Assembly (NCBI RefSeq): GCF_013249045.1
Contig: NZ_JABRWP010000006.1
Location: 62,001-126,000, forward strand
Direction: 5' to 3'
Source: Winogradskyella eckloniae
Lineage (GTDB): Bacteria > Bacteroidota > Bacteroidia > Flavobacteriales > Flavobacteriaceae
Length of the DNA: 64,000 nt
This document shows positions 54,117 to 63,455 of this stretch, in pieces. The notes beneath the pieces are model-generated. The model made no database searches and was not told where the DNA came from. It saw only the letters and a list, made by a program, of their open reading frames with translations. Each line of letters opens with the position of its first letter. Positions within the stretch are counted from its first letter, which is position 1. Made by a program: the position numbers and the translations under genes.

Positions 54117-57100
54117 ATGAAAAAACAAGTGCTACTTTCACTTGCCCTAATCGTATCTGCAGCCTATCTAACGCTTAATGCCCAAAACTGGAATGAAATT
54201 ATTAAAGCCACAGCCTCCGATGCTGCTACAGAAGGTCGTTTTGGATATTCTGTTGCCATAGATGGCAATTATGCTATTGTTGGTGCTTATCTAAATGACG
54301 ATGCAGGTTCAAATTCAGGTTCCGCCTATATTTTTATGCGCTCAGGGAATACTTGGACAGAACAAGCTAAATTAACTGCTTCTGATGCTGCTGCAAATGA
54401 CTTTTTCGGCTTTTCCGTTGCTATAGCTGGCGATTATGCCATTGTTGGTGCTTATGGAAATGATGCTGCAGGTCCATCTTCAGGTTCCGCCTATATCTTC
54501 GTGCGCTCAGGAAACAGTTGGGCAGAACAAGCTAAACTGACGGCATCCGACGCTGCTGCAAATGACTTTTTCGGCTTTTCCGTTGCCATAGAAGGCGATT
54601 ATGCCGTTATTGGTGTTCATCAAAACGATGATGCAGGTCCAGAGTCAGGTTCCACTTATATTTTTGTGCGCTCAGGAAATAGTTGGACAGAACAAACCAA
54701 ACTGACGGCCTCCGACGCTGCTTTAGGTGACTATTTTGGGTATTCCGTTGCCATAGATGGTAATTATGTAATTGTTAGTGCTCGTTTGAATGACGATGCA
54801 GGTTCATCTTCTGGTTCCGCCTATATCTTTGTGCGCTCAGGAAATAGTTGGACAGAACAAACCAAACTGACGGCCTCTGACGCTGCTTTAGGCGACTATT
54901 TTGGCTATTCCGTAGCCATAGATGGTAATTATGCCATTGTTGGTGCTGGTTTTAATGACGATGCAGGTTCAAATTCCGGTTCCGCCTATATTTTTATGCG
55001 CTCAGGAAACAGTTGGGCAGAACAAATCAAACTCACGGCATCCGATGCTGCATCCCTTGATAATTTTGGTTATTCCGTTGCTATAGCTGGCGATTATGCT
55101 ATTGTTGGTGCATCTGGAAATGATGATGCAGGTTCTGGTTCTGGCTCTGCCTATATCTTTATGCGCTCAGGAAACAGTTGGACAGAACAATCTAAACTGA
55201 CAGCATCCGATGCCGCTGCAAGTGACAGTTTTGGTTTTTCCGTTGCTATCGCTGGTGATTCTGTCATTGTTGGAGCTTTTGGAAATGACGATGCAGGTTC
55301 TCGTTCAGGTTCTGCTTACTTTTTTGAAAAAGAGCCACCAGCTATTGTTCTTGATCAAGCTAATTTATTAGATATAATAGAGGAATGCGAAGCAACACCA
55401 ACAGCACCTACAGCAAACAGTGGAGCAATTTCCGCAACCGCAGATGTTGCATTCCCAATCACAACACAAGGAACAACAGTTGTAACGTGGACATACGATG
55501 ATGGTAATGGGAATACTGAAAGTCAAACGCAAAACATAATCATTGACGATACAACAGTACCAATCTTATCCTTTGCTATTCCTTCAGATGCGTTGATAGA
55601 TTCATGTACCACTGAAGTTATAGTGCCTGCTCTTATAGTATCTGATAATTGTGTAAACAATAATTTTGCTCTAGACTTTGATGGTGTTGACGATATGGTG
55701 ACTATAAATCAAACTATAGGTAGTTTTAAAACCATAGAGTTTTGGATGTACACTGAAAATGGAATTAATGGTTCGGAAGAATTTGATTATTTATTCTCCT
55801 TTAATGACTCTAATTTAAAATACATCGGAACTGGAAATTTTACTTCAAATTACACTAATGAAACTTTGAGTATGGTAACTAATTTTGGTGAGATTATGAC
55901 TACATATGCTGTTATTCCTCCAGGTTGGAATCATATTGCTTTTACAGGAAATGGATCTTCCTTTAACCAAATTATTATAAACGGAGAAAGTAAGCCTGTT
56001 GTAAATAATGGGTTTCCTCAAGTTTTTGAGGCAACAACCACTTACTTAGGACAATTTCCTTCCTCTTCAGTAAGCAGGTTTAATGGAAAACTTGATGAAT
56101 TGCGTTTTTGGGATATCGCTAGGACAGAACAAGACATTGCAAATGATTATGAAGAAATGATTGATGCTTCAATAACAGATCTTTTAGCTTATTATGATTT
56201 TGAAGATGGTACAGGAAATAGTACTCTGACTGATAAAACTGGAAATGGAGCACAAGGTGTTCTCAATAATATGGATATTAATTCCAATTGGGTGTCTACT
56301 ACATCGCCTGCGACTTCTGTAAGCCTAACCAATGATTTTACTGGCACTTCTGATGCATCAGGCACATATCCTGAAGGGGAAACAACAGTTACTTGGATAG
56401 CCACGGATGCTAATGGTAATACTAATACATTACAACAAATAGTAAATATTGACTGTAGTATTATCTATACCTTTAATAATGGTGTTTGGTTACCAAGTGA
56501 TCCAAGCGGTATAGCTACAGCAAATGATGATATTTTTATTACATCGGGTGATGCAACTATTGGTTCTAATACAGTAGCAAACTCAGTAAGCATTGAAGCC
56601 GGTGCATCACTTACAGTAAATAACATACTAACCGCTACAAATATTACATTAAACTCTACTTCAACTAGCTATTCTAGTTTGTTAACTGGTGCGGTTGGAA
56701 GTGTAGTAGGATCTATAAGTTATAACCGTTTTGTTAACGCTAATAGCTTAGGCAATGATTTAATATCTGCACCGCTTTCGGGTCAATCGTGGTCTAGTTT
56801 TTTAAGTCCTGAAAATGCCACAGCCTTGTTAGATAATGGAGAATTACCTGCAGTATATGCGTTTGCACCTTTTGATAAAACAACAGGCGATTATGAGAAT
56901 TACGACGTTAATACAACAGTAAATTTAACCAGTGGTACAGGATATAGAGCGGCAACAGATTCTGGTGAGACACTAATCTTTACAGGTACTATTCCTGATG
57001 CAGTGAATGTGAATATCTTGGATAGCGGACCAAATTTCACACAATGGAATCTTGTTGGTAATCCATATCCGTCTTACCTCAATGTACATGCATTTTTAAA

Positions 57101-58049
57101 CCATGAGGTCGATTTGGGTGTTTCAAACATAGATTTATTTGCAAATGGATCTGCAGCAATTTATGGTTACAATGCTTCCGAAGAAAATAAGTGGACAATT
57201 TACAACCTAGCCAATACAAATACTTCAACATTAATAGCGCCAGGTCAGGGCTTTTATGTAGCTGCAGATGCTGCTCAGGTCGCAGCATACGATTTAGAAT
57301 TTACTACAGATATGCAAACCACAGGGACAAATGATGATTTTATTTTAGGGCGTAGTACCGCATTAATTTATCTTAAGTTAGCCTTAAGTTCTAGCACAAA
57401 ATCGTATAATACTGAATTTTATTTCAACGATAACGCCAGCCAAGGTTGAGATAAAGGCTATGATGCAGAACTTTGGGGCACAACAGATTCAGATTTTGTA
57501 ATTTATTCGCAATTAGTTCTAGACAATAGCGGAAATGCAATGGCCTTACAGACCTTAAATCCATCAGATCTTACTGAGGTTTCTATTCCCTTAGGTATAA
57601 ATGCTAATCAAGGTGAGCAAATTCAATTTAGCATTGCAGAATCGACTTTACCTAATTCTGTTAATGTTTATCTAGATGACGTTCTGATGCAAACTTCAAC
57701 TTTATTGAATAACCAATCATATAGTATAGTGCCTTCATCTAATATCTCAGGAACGGGAAGGTTCTTTTTACGAACTACTGTAGAAGCTTTATCAATAGGT
57801 GCATCAGAATTTGAGGATTTAAAAGTCTATTATTTAAAGGATTTTAGCGCGCTCTTTATAGAAGGAAAAATAGCAAATCTTACAAAAGTGGATATTTACG
57901 ATTTACAAGGTCGTGTTGTTTTAACAATGCCACTCGATTCTGATGTTTTTGAAAATAGAATCAATTTGTCTTCATTTAAAACAGGCGTATATATAGCGAA
58001 AGTGAGAAGTGAAACCCAGCAGAAAATTTGTAAAATAATAATCCATTAG
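54117..58049 (+). pseudogene. T9SS surface protein gene interrupted by in-frame TGA
   Basis: The frame from the ATG at 54117 (signal peptide ending TLNAQ) runs 1110 codons to TGA at 57447-57449, then continues open in the same frame for 199 codons to 58049. The first part has seven repeats of 55 residues (FG-GAP/integrin-like, about 33-405), then an HYR-like domain, a LamG/concanavalin-type domain (about 516-734) set inside a second HYR-like domain, then the module shared with the gene at 50189. The sister protein has Leu in TRGLDPGYD where this gene has the stop. The type A sorting tail (YDLQGRVVLT) lies beyond the stop. If real, the product would lack its secretion tail; sequencing error is the alternative. 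Confidence 0.8.
54213..55331 (+). repeat. 165-bp tandem repeats inside surface protein gene
   Basis: Seven units start at 54213, 54378, 54543, 54708, 54873, 55038 and 55203, each 165 bp (55 codons), the last one shortened. Units begin ASDAA and contain FGxSVAIxGDYAIVGA and GSAYIFxRSGNSW. DNA identity between neighbours is high, so the number of units could vary between strains. Confidence 0.9.
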
Positions 58050-58216
58050 AGGCACGGAAGAAAAATCTATTTATTAGATATACGAATAATATTAATCTTG
58101 GAATTTTTTATAGCGTCTAGCAAAAAATCTTTGTTATAATTGAGAAATAGTTAAAATCATACTATTTTCGTCAAAACTAAGATATTCCCTTACGTGGGAG
58201 AGAAAATTCCTGTAAT

Positions 58217-59419
58217 ATGACATTCGCCATTATTAAAGAACGTAAAAACCCACCAGACAGACGTGTGGTTTTTTCGCCACAACATTTAGCAGAAGCCAGA
58301 ACTCTATTTCCAGAAGCTACATTTATTGTAGAATCTTCTGATATAAGGATTTTTCCTGATGAAGCATATTCTAGTTTAGGTTTTGAAGTTTTAGACGATG
58401 TATCTCATGCTGATGTTATGATTGGTGTAAAAGAAGTGCCAATTAAAAATTTAATTCCGAATAAAAAATACTTTTATTTCTCTCATACCATAAAGAAGCA
58501 GCCTTACAATAGAAAGCTTTTAATTGCCATGTTAGAAAAAAACATAGAAATGTATGATCACGAAACCATTGTTAAAAAAAATAATGCCAGACTCATAGGT
58601 TTTGGTCGTTATGCAGGTTTGGTTGGTGCTTACAATGGCTTTAGGGCTTTAGGTTTGCGAGATAAATTATTTACCTTACCTAAGGTAGAAACTTTAGCGG
58701 ATTTAGATGCTGTAAAAGCTGAATTAGATAAAATTACAATTCCAAATATCAAAATTTTATTAACAGGAACAGGGAAAGTGGCCTATGGTGCCAAAGAAAT
58801 TTTGGACCATTTAGGTATTAAACAGATCAGTGATGCGTTATATCTCACAAGTCAATTTACCGAGCCTGTTTATGTTATGGCAGATGTTATGGAATATGCT
58901 AAACGTATAGATGGAAAAGTAGGTGAAAGGTTAAAATTTTATAAAGATCCAACGGGTTACGAGAGTAATTTTATGCCATATGCTAAAGAGACAGATTATT
59001 TTATAGCAGGTCATTTTTATGGTAATAATGCCCCTTATTTATTTACAAGGGAAGATGCTAAGCATCCTGATTTTAGAATAAATTTAGTGGCTGACGTTTC
59101 ATGTGATATTGATGGTCCTGTAGCAAGTACAATTAGGCCATCTACAATTGCCGATCCTTTTTATGGTTATGATGCAAAATCGGAAAAAGAAGTTGCTTTT
59201 GATGCCATACAAGCCATAACGGTTATGGCAGTAGATAATTTACCATGCGAATTACCAAAAGACGCAAGTGAAGGTTTTGGAGAAACATTTTTAAAACATG
59301 TGATTCCTGCCTTTTATAATAATGATGACGATGATGTATTAAAACGTGCTAAAATGACAGAAAACGGTAAATTAACCGATCGTTTTACATATCTGCAGGA
59401 TTATATAGATGGAGAATAA
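58217..59419 (+). CDS. Saccharopine dehydrogenase-like NAD(P) oxidoreductase
   Basis: 400 residues of the alanine dehydrogenase/transhydrogenase-like group, with the N-terminal IIKERKNPPDRRVVFSPQHL pattern (residues 5-24) and a Rossmann segment from about 175 (IKILLTGTGKVAYGAKEIL). In Bacteroidetes such proteins resemble the fungal lysine-forming saccharopine dehydrogenase; alanine dehydrogenase is less likely. It would act in the cytoplasm with NAD(P). It overlaps the next gene by 11 bp, implying coupled expression. It is unrelated to the sulfatase locus. Confidence 0.7.
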   Translation: MTFAIIKERKNPPDRRVVFSPQHLAEARTLFPEATFIVESSDIRIFPDEAYSSLGFEVLDDVSHADVMIGVKEVPIKNLIPNKKYFYFSHTIKKQPYNRKLLIAMLEKNIEMYDHETIVKKNNARLIGFGRYAGLVGAYNGFRALGLRDKLFTLPKVETLADLDAVKAELDKITIPNIKILLTGTGKVAYGAKEILDHLGIKQISDALYLTSQFTEPVYVMADVMEYAKRIDGKVGERLKFYKDPTGYESNFMPYAKETDYFIAGHFYGNNAPYLFTREDAKHPDFRINLVADVSCDIDGPVASTIRPSTIADPFYGYDAKSEKEVAFDAIQAITVMAVDNLPCELPKDASEGFGETFLKHVIPAFYNNDDDDVLKRAKMTENGKLTDRFTYLQDYIDGE

Positions 59420-60203
59420 AAATAAAAAGTTAGCCTTAGTTACAGGAGCCGCGTCAGGATTAGGTTTTGAGTTGTCATTACTTTTGGCTAAAGATGCTTA
59501 CAATTTAATATTAATAGATATTGATGCAGATCGGTTGGAGGAAGCGAAAAATAATATTTTAAAAGAACACTCAACTGAAATAACGACATTATTAAAAGAT
59601 CTAAGCCTACCCGACATTTCGCTCGAAATTTATGAAGCCATAAAAGGACAGCCTATAGATGTATTAATTAATAATGCAGGTTTTGGATTATTTGGTACCT
59701 TTTGTAATACGGATTGGGAGCGCGAATCACAAATGTTAAACCTCCATATATTAACAACCACACATCTTTTAAAGCTGATATTGCCAGATATGGTAAAACG
59801 AGGGAAAGGTAAAGTTCTTAATTTATCATCTTTAGCAGCATTTCAACCAGGTCCTTTAATGGCTTTGTATTATGCTTCAAAAGGTTATATTTTATCGTTT
59901 TCTGAAGCCATTTCAAATGAATTAAAAGGAACAGGAGTTACAGTAACGGCTTTGTGTCCTGGTCCAACTAAAACTTCATTTCAAAGTGTTGTGTCTCAAG
60001 ATACGTCTGAAAATAAAATTGCCTTTAATATGGCTTGTCCAAGAGACGTTGCTGAATATGGTTACAAAGCCATGCATAAAGGAAAGGTTGTTGCAATTCC
60101 TGGTACTATCAATAAATTTTTATCTGTGTTGCCTAGAATACTAACACGAAACAGAACAACTAAAATTGTTCGGAAAATTCAAGATAAAAATAGAGCTTCC
60201 TAA
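59409..60203 (+). CDS. SDR family oxidoreductase
   Basis: 264-residue short-chain dehydrogenase/reductase. The cofactor motif TGAASGLG is at 12-19, NNAG at 88-91, Ser140/141 in the LNLSSL strand, and the catalytic YxxxK is Tyr154-Lys158 in YYASK. The cytoplasmic enzyme reduces or oxidises a carbonyl or alcohol with NAD(P); the substrate is not predictable. It overlaps the preceding dehydrogenase gene by 11 bp and is convergent with the lipoprotein gene at 60207, only 3 bp apart. Confidence 0.88.
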   Translation: MENKNKKLALVTGAASGLGFELSLLLAKDAYNLILIDIDADRLEEAKNNILKEHSTEITTLLKDLSLPDISLEIYEAIKGQPIDVLINNAGFGLFGTFCNTDWERESQMLNLHILTTTHLLKLILPDMVKRGKGKVLNLSSLAAFQPGPLMALYYASKGYILSFSEAISNELKGTGVTVTALCPGPTKTSFQSVVSQDTSENKIAFNMACPRDVAEYGYKAMHKGKVVAIPGTINKFLSVLPRILTRNRTTKIVRKIQDKNRAS

Positions 60204-60206
60204 ATT

Positions 60207-60908
60207 TTAAAGCGGTTTATAATCTATTACGTTTAGATTGTTACTTTTTAAATTGATGTATTGGTAATTCACATGGTCGTGTTTGTCAAACTCTCCGTTT
60301 TTATTGGTGTCAGATATACTTTTAAAATATAATCTATTCAATTTCGGAATCACTTTCCAATACGCAATTTTTGCTAAATCTGGTGTCAGTTTTTTTAAAT
60401 TTTTACCATCAATGGTACTGATGTAAAGCGCTTCAATGTCTTCAGAATTTATTTTTGAATCTTTGTTAGTGTCGGTATCTCTAATGGTGTAAATTAAATA
60501 TTGAAATCCTGTCTGTTCTCTGATGGTCTCAAGAAATCTTACAGAGGTTATTTCAACTATTTTATCTGTTAAGGCTGTTAGTTTTTCAGAATTTATATGC
60601 TGAAATTTTAGATTACTAAATTCCCCTTGAATGGAAAAGTCGTTATAATTTGAAACCGAAAAGGAGTTGTAGCCGCGTTTACCAGAATAACTAGAAAATC
60701 TCGATTTGTATTCTGTAATATGTCCAATGGGATGAATTAAATAGTCTGTACTGTCAATTAAAATGGGTAAGTCTGCAATTTCAATTTGAGAACTATCTTT
60801 TTTTACTTCTGTTTCTATGGTAGCATCATGATTAATTCTGTTTGTTCGTCTTTCATCACAATTAGATAACGTTAAGGCAAGTGCAAATATTAAAATTATG
60901 GATTTCAT
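60207..60908 (-). CDS. Hypothetical lipoprotein with EF-hand-like loops
   Basis: 233 residues; lipobox LSNC gives lipid Cys17. Two calcium-loop-like segments, DTDTNKDSKINSEDIEAL (near 150) and DTNKNGEFDKHDHV (near 205), resemble EF-hand or dockerin-type loops. No catalytic motif is recognised. Function unknown; probably an outer-membrane or periplasmic lipoprotein. It is the last gene of the minus-strand cluster, 11 bp after DUF1361. Confidence 0.75.
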   Translation of the reverse strand: MKSIILIFALALTLSNCDERRTNRINHDATIETEVKKDSSQIEIADLPILIDSTDYLIHPIGHITEYKSRFSSYSGKRGYNSFSVSNYNDFSIQGEFSNLKFQHINSEKLTALTDKIVEITSVRFLETIREQTGFQYLIYTIRDTDTNKDSKINSEDIEALYISTIDGKNLKKLTPDLAKIAYWKVIPKLNRLYFKSISDTNKNGEFDKHDHVNYQYINLKSNNLNVIDYKPL

Positions 60909-60919
60909 GTTTTCGTTTT

Positions 60920-61585
60920 TTAATTGTTTTCTAAGGTATTTAAATTCTTAAACATCCAAAAGCCTACGACTAAGAATAGTCCAAATCCTGTGGTAAAGAG
61001 CCATGCTTCATAATGTTGAAAAGGAGCAATAATGATATTTATGATATCCTTAAATAGTATGTGAGGACCACTTATAATTTCCCAAGAATTGTATCTTAAA
61101 AAACGACCTAAATAAACACCAAATCCGCATAAAAATAAAATGACTGCTGTAATGGTTTTTATTGGAAGTTTTTCAAATTTAGAAGCAACGAGATTTTGCA
61201 TATCAATCACAGATAAGTAAAACAAGAGCAAGCCGCTTAATGCAAAGGATAGAACCACTAAAATATCGAGCCATAGAAATGCGTTGTTACCAGCTCTAAT
61301 ATGTATTAAATCGGTAACAATATAAGGTGCGTTTGGTAAGAAGGCTAACCAAACCAAAAAGCCAAATACAAGGGTTAGTTTACTTACATTCTTTTTGGTA
61401 CTGAGGTACATGGTAATGGCATAAGGAATGATTGCTAGGAAGACATTCCAAATTAAAAATAAGTAGAAGAAAGATTTATTCAATTTAATTCTAACCAGTA
61501 AAGATATGCCACTAAATACTAAGGCAACACTAATTAATGATAAGGTTTTAAATTGATTTTGAATTACGTTTTTTATCAGATTCAT
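60920..61585 (-). CDS. DUF1361 membrane protein
   Basis: 221 residues with six or so hydrophobic segments. The block FGFLVWLAFLPNAPYIVTDL at about 74-93 is the hallmark of DUF1361. Inner-membrane protein of unknown function. It overlaps the upstream DUF2809 gene by 4 bp, so the two are translationally coupled. Confidence 0.85.
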   Translation of the reverse strand: MNLIKNVIQNQFKTLSLISVALVFSGISLLVRIKLNKSFFYLFLIWNVFLAIIPYAITMYLSTKKNVSKLTLVFGFLVWLAFLPNAPYIVTDLIHIRAGNNAFLWLDILVVLSFALSGLLLFYLSVIDMQNLVASKFEKLPIKTITAVILFLCGFGVYLGRFLRYNSWEIISGPHILFKDIINIIIAPFQHYEAWLFTTGFGLFLVVGFWMFKNLNTLENN

Positions 61586-61980
61586 AAGGTAATATTTTGA
61601 AGTGAATTATATCTCGTAATTGATTTCTCAACCACCAAAACAGTTACGATACCTAAGGTGTAAGCGACCAAATCTGTAAACTGAAACGTACTCCCAAAAA
61701 TGAGTTTCGCAGTATAACTATCTTGTAAGTTAAAGTAGGCTAAGAATGGTGTGAGTTGGAGGAACTCAATACCAAAAGCAATTATGAGGACGACTAAACT
61801 AGAGGCCCAAACACTCATGTTAGTGCATCCTCTAATAATTGCATATAATAAAATAACAACAAGATAATCGCTAAACGTATGACGAATAAATCCTGTTTTT
61901 AATGTGAAAGCAATAGCCAATTCTACCAGAAAAAGAAAGTGAGCTAGGCCTAAATAGTATTTGTTAAATTGAATTTTCAT
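61582..61980 (-). CDS. DUF2809 membrane protein
   Basis: 132 residues with about four transmembrane segments. RHTFSDYLVVILLYAIIRG and FGIEFLQL follow the DUF2809 pattern, which resembles VanZ-like small membrane proteins. Function unknown. It lies 15 bp after the SanA-like gene. Confidence 0.75.
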   Translation of the reverse strand: MKIQFNKYYLGLAHFLFLVELAIAFTLKTGFIRHTFSDYLVVILLYAIIRGCTNMSVWASSLVVLIIAFGIEFLQLTPFLAYFNLQDSYTAKLIFGSTFQFTDLVAYTLGIVTVLVVEKSITRYNSLQNITL

Positions 61981-61995
61981 GATGTGATGTGTGTT

Positions 61996-62610
61996 TTATT
62001 TGATGGCTATTGTATCGCCCAAAAATTTTGGTTCTACATTAAATAATAAATCTAAACTCGCTTTTGCACGCGCTAAATATTCTCGTGCTGGTCGTTTAAA
62101 AACGTCTTTGGCGTTATAAGCAATGGCATCAATTCCAAAATGTTGCGCGATATAAATAGCACGTTCATTATGAAACTTTTGAGAAATAATAGTGAGCGCA
62201 TCTTGGCCAAATATTTCTTTGGCTCTAACTATGGAATCAAGCGTTCTAAAACCAGCATAATCTAAAAATATACGTTCTGCCGGAATGCCTTTTTCAATTA
62301 AATCGTTTTTAAAATCTGTAGGTTCATCATAGTCTTTTCGGCTGTTGTCTCCACTGACTAATATGTATTCAATTTTTCCGGCTTTGTAAAGCGCAACGGC
62401 TGCATCAACTCTGTGTTTGTAAAATAGATTAATGTTACCACTAGACGCCAAACGGCTTGCACCAAGTACGAGTCCGACTGTGTTTTTTGGAATACTATCC
62501 ACATCATTGTAAGTCAATCCTTTGGCTTTGTAACCAACCCAATGAAAGGTAGCTAAGACACCTATGGTTACTAAAATACCTGCTAGAATTAATAGTTTTA
62601 GTTTTTTCAT
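61996..62610 (-). CDS. SanA/YdcF-like DUF218 protein
   Basis: 204 residues: one N-terminal transmembrane segment (about 5-22), then a DUF218 domain (VGLVLGASR; FYKHRVDAAVALYKAGK; ILVSGDN; FLDYAGFRTLDSIVRAKEIF; ISQKFHNERAIYIA). The pattern matches SanA, linked in Enterobacteria to envelope permeability to vancomycin. It acts at the inner membrane; the biochemical activity is unsettled. It overlaps the upstream gene by 4 bp. Confidence 0.85.
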   Translation of the reverse strand: MKKLKLLILAGILVTIGVLATFHWVGYKAKGLTYNDVDSIPKNTVGLVLGASRLASSGNINLFYKHRVDAAVALYKAGKIEYILVSGDNSRKDYDEPTDFKNDLIEKGIPAERIFLDYAGFRTLDSIVRAKEIFGQDALTIISQKFHNERAIYIAQHFGIDAIAYNAKDVFKRPAREYLARAKASLDLLFNVEPKFLGDTIAIK

Positions 62611-63125
62611 GCTGTGTTTAAATTAAGATTGAATAGTTCATTTTTTGAGAAAATAACATCTCTAAAATCTGAAATAGAAACGTGTAATAATTTCTGATAA
62701 TCGTAATGATGAAATGCATTGGCAGCCTTTCCTGTTTTAAAAGAGTTATAGTAATATTTATAATAATCTGGAAGGATAGCAATACCCAAAATTATGGCGC
62801 CATACAAATACGGACTGCGTTTTCCGTTGCCATAACAAAGGCATTGAAGTGCAATTTCATCTTCTACTTTAGTGCTGTAACCACAAAGTACATGGTAACA
62901 ATCGTGTCGTTCAACTTTTGGGATTAATTCAAAATTATTTTCATCTAAAAAATCGCCTAAATGTCTTCCAAACGACGCCTTCGGATAGTTAAGTAAATCG
63001 GCTTTAGACACTTGCCAAGGTTGATGATTTTTAAACATAGATGTATAGAAACGTTGCGAATGTTCAAACAGCCAAATGATGAGTTGTTTCCGCTTGTCTT
63101 TAAATATTTTCAATAGGTTGTTCAT
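62607..63125 (-). CDS. COQ4-like protein
   Basis: 172 residues with a full HDxxH-x11-E motif: His74, Asp75, His78 and Glu90 in RHDCYHVLCGYSTKVEDE. That metal-binding motif is the signature of COQ4, which is involved in ubiquinone biosynthesis. Flavobacteria normally use menaquinone, so the role here is unclear. No signal peptide. It overlaps both neighbours by 4 bp. Confidence 0.75.
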   Translation of the reverse strand: MNNLLKIFKDKRKQLIIWLFEHSQRFYTSMFKNHQPWQVSKADLLNYPKASFGRHLGDFLDENNFELIPKVERHDCYHVLCGYSTKVEDEIALQCLCYGNGKRSPYLYGAIILGIAILPDYYKYYYNSFKTGKAANAFHHYDYQKLLHVSISDFRDVIFSKNELFNLNLNTA

Positions 63126-63454
63126 GGTAAATTGGGATGATGTTGTTCTATTAAACGTGTTGTGGTAGTGTATGTTTTTTTACAATGTTTCAACTTAAAA
63201 TTCCAAATTAAAAGTGCAAAACAGTAAACACCTAATGCGTAATACGAAGCAACAAAGGCAAAATCAAAACCGATTAGGATTGTTGCTAGTATTGCGGATA
63301 AAACCATCATGTAATATGGAAACTGATTTTTAAAAACATACATTTTATCGTTCGGTTTTTTTGAAAACCAAAACATACTAGATATACTAATTCTTAGTAT
63401 GAGAAATGTAAATCCGACACCAAAGAAAATGGCAATTAGAATTAATCCAAGCAT
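63122..63454 (-). CDS. Hypothetical small membrane protein
   Basis: 110 residues with about three hydrophobic segments (1-30, 50-68 and 70-88) and a basic C-terminus. No family recognised. It overlaps the COQ4-like gene by 4 bp and sits 1 bp after the DUF4173 gene, so it belongs to the same unit. Confidence 0.7.
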   Translation of the reverse strand: MLGLILIAIFFGVGFTFLILRISISSMFWFSKKPNDKMYVFKNQFPYYMMVLSAILATILIGFDFAFVASYYALGVYCFALLIWNFKLKHCKKTYTTTTRLIEQHHPNLP

Positions 63455-63455
63455 G

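Noticed and set aside
54213..55331. CRISPR-like array
   Set aside because: The repeats are 165 bp, in frame and coding, without short direct repeats separated by unique spacers.
57447..57449. TGA read as selenocysteine
   Set aside because: No selenoprotein family or nearby SECIS-like structure; the homologue has Leu here, so a nonsense change or error is more likely.
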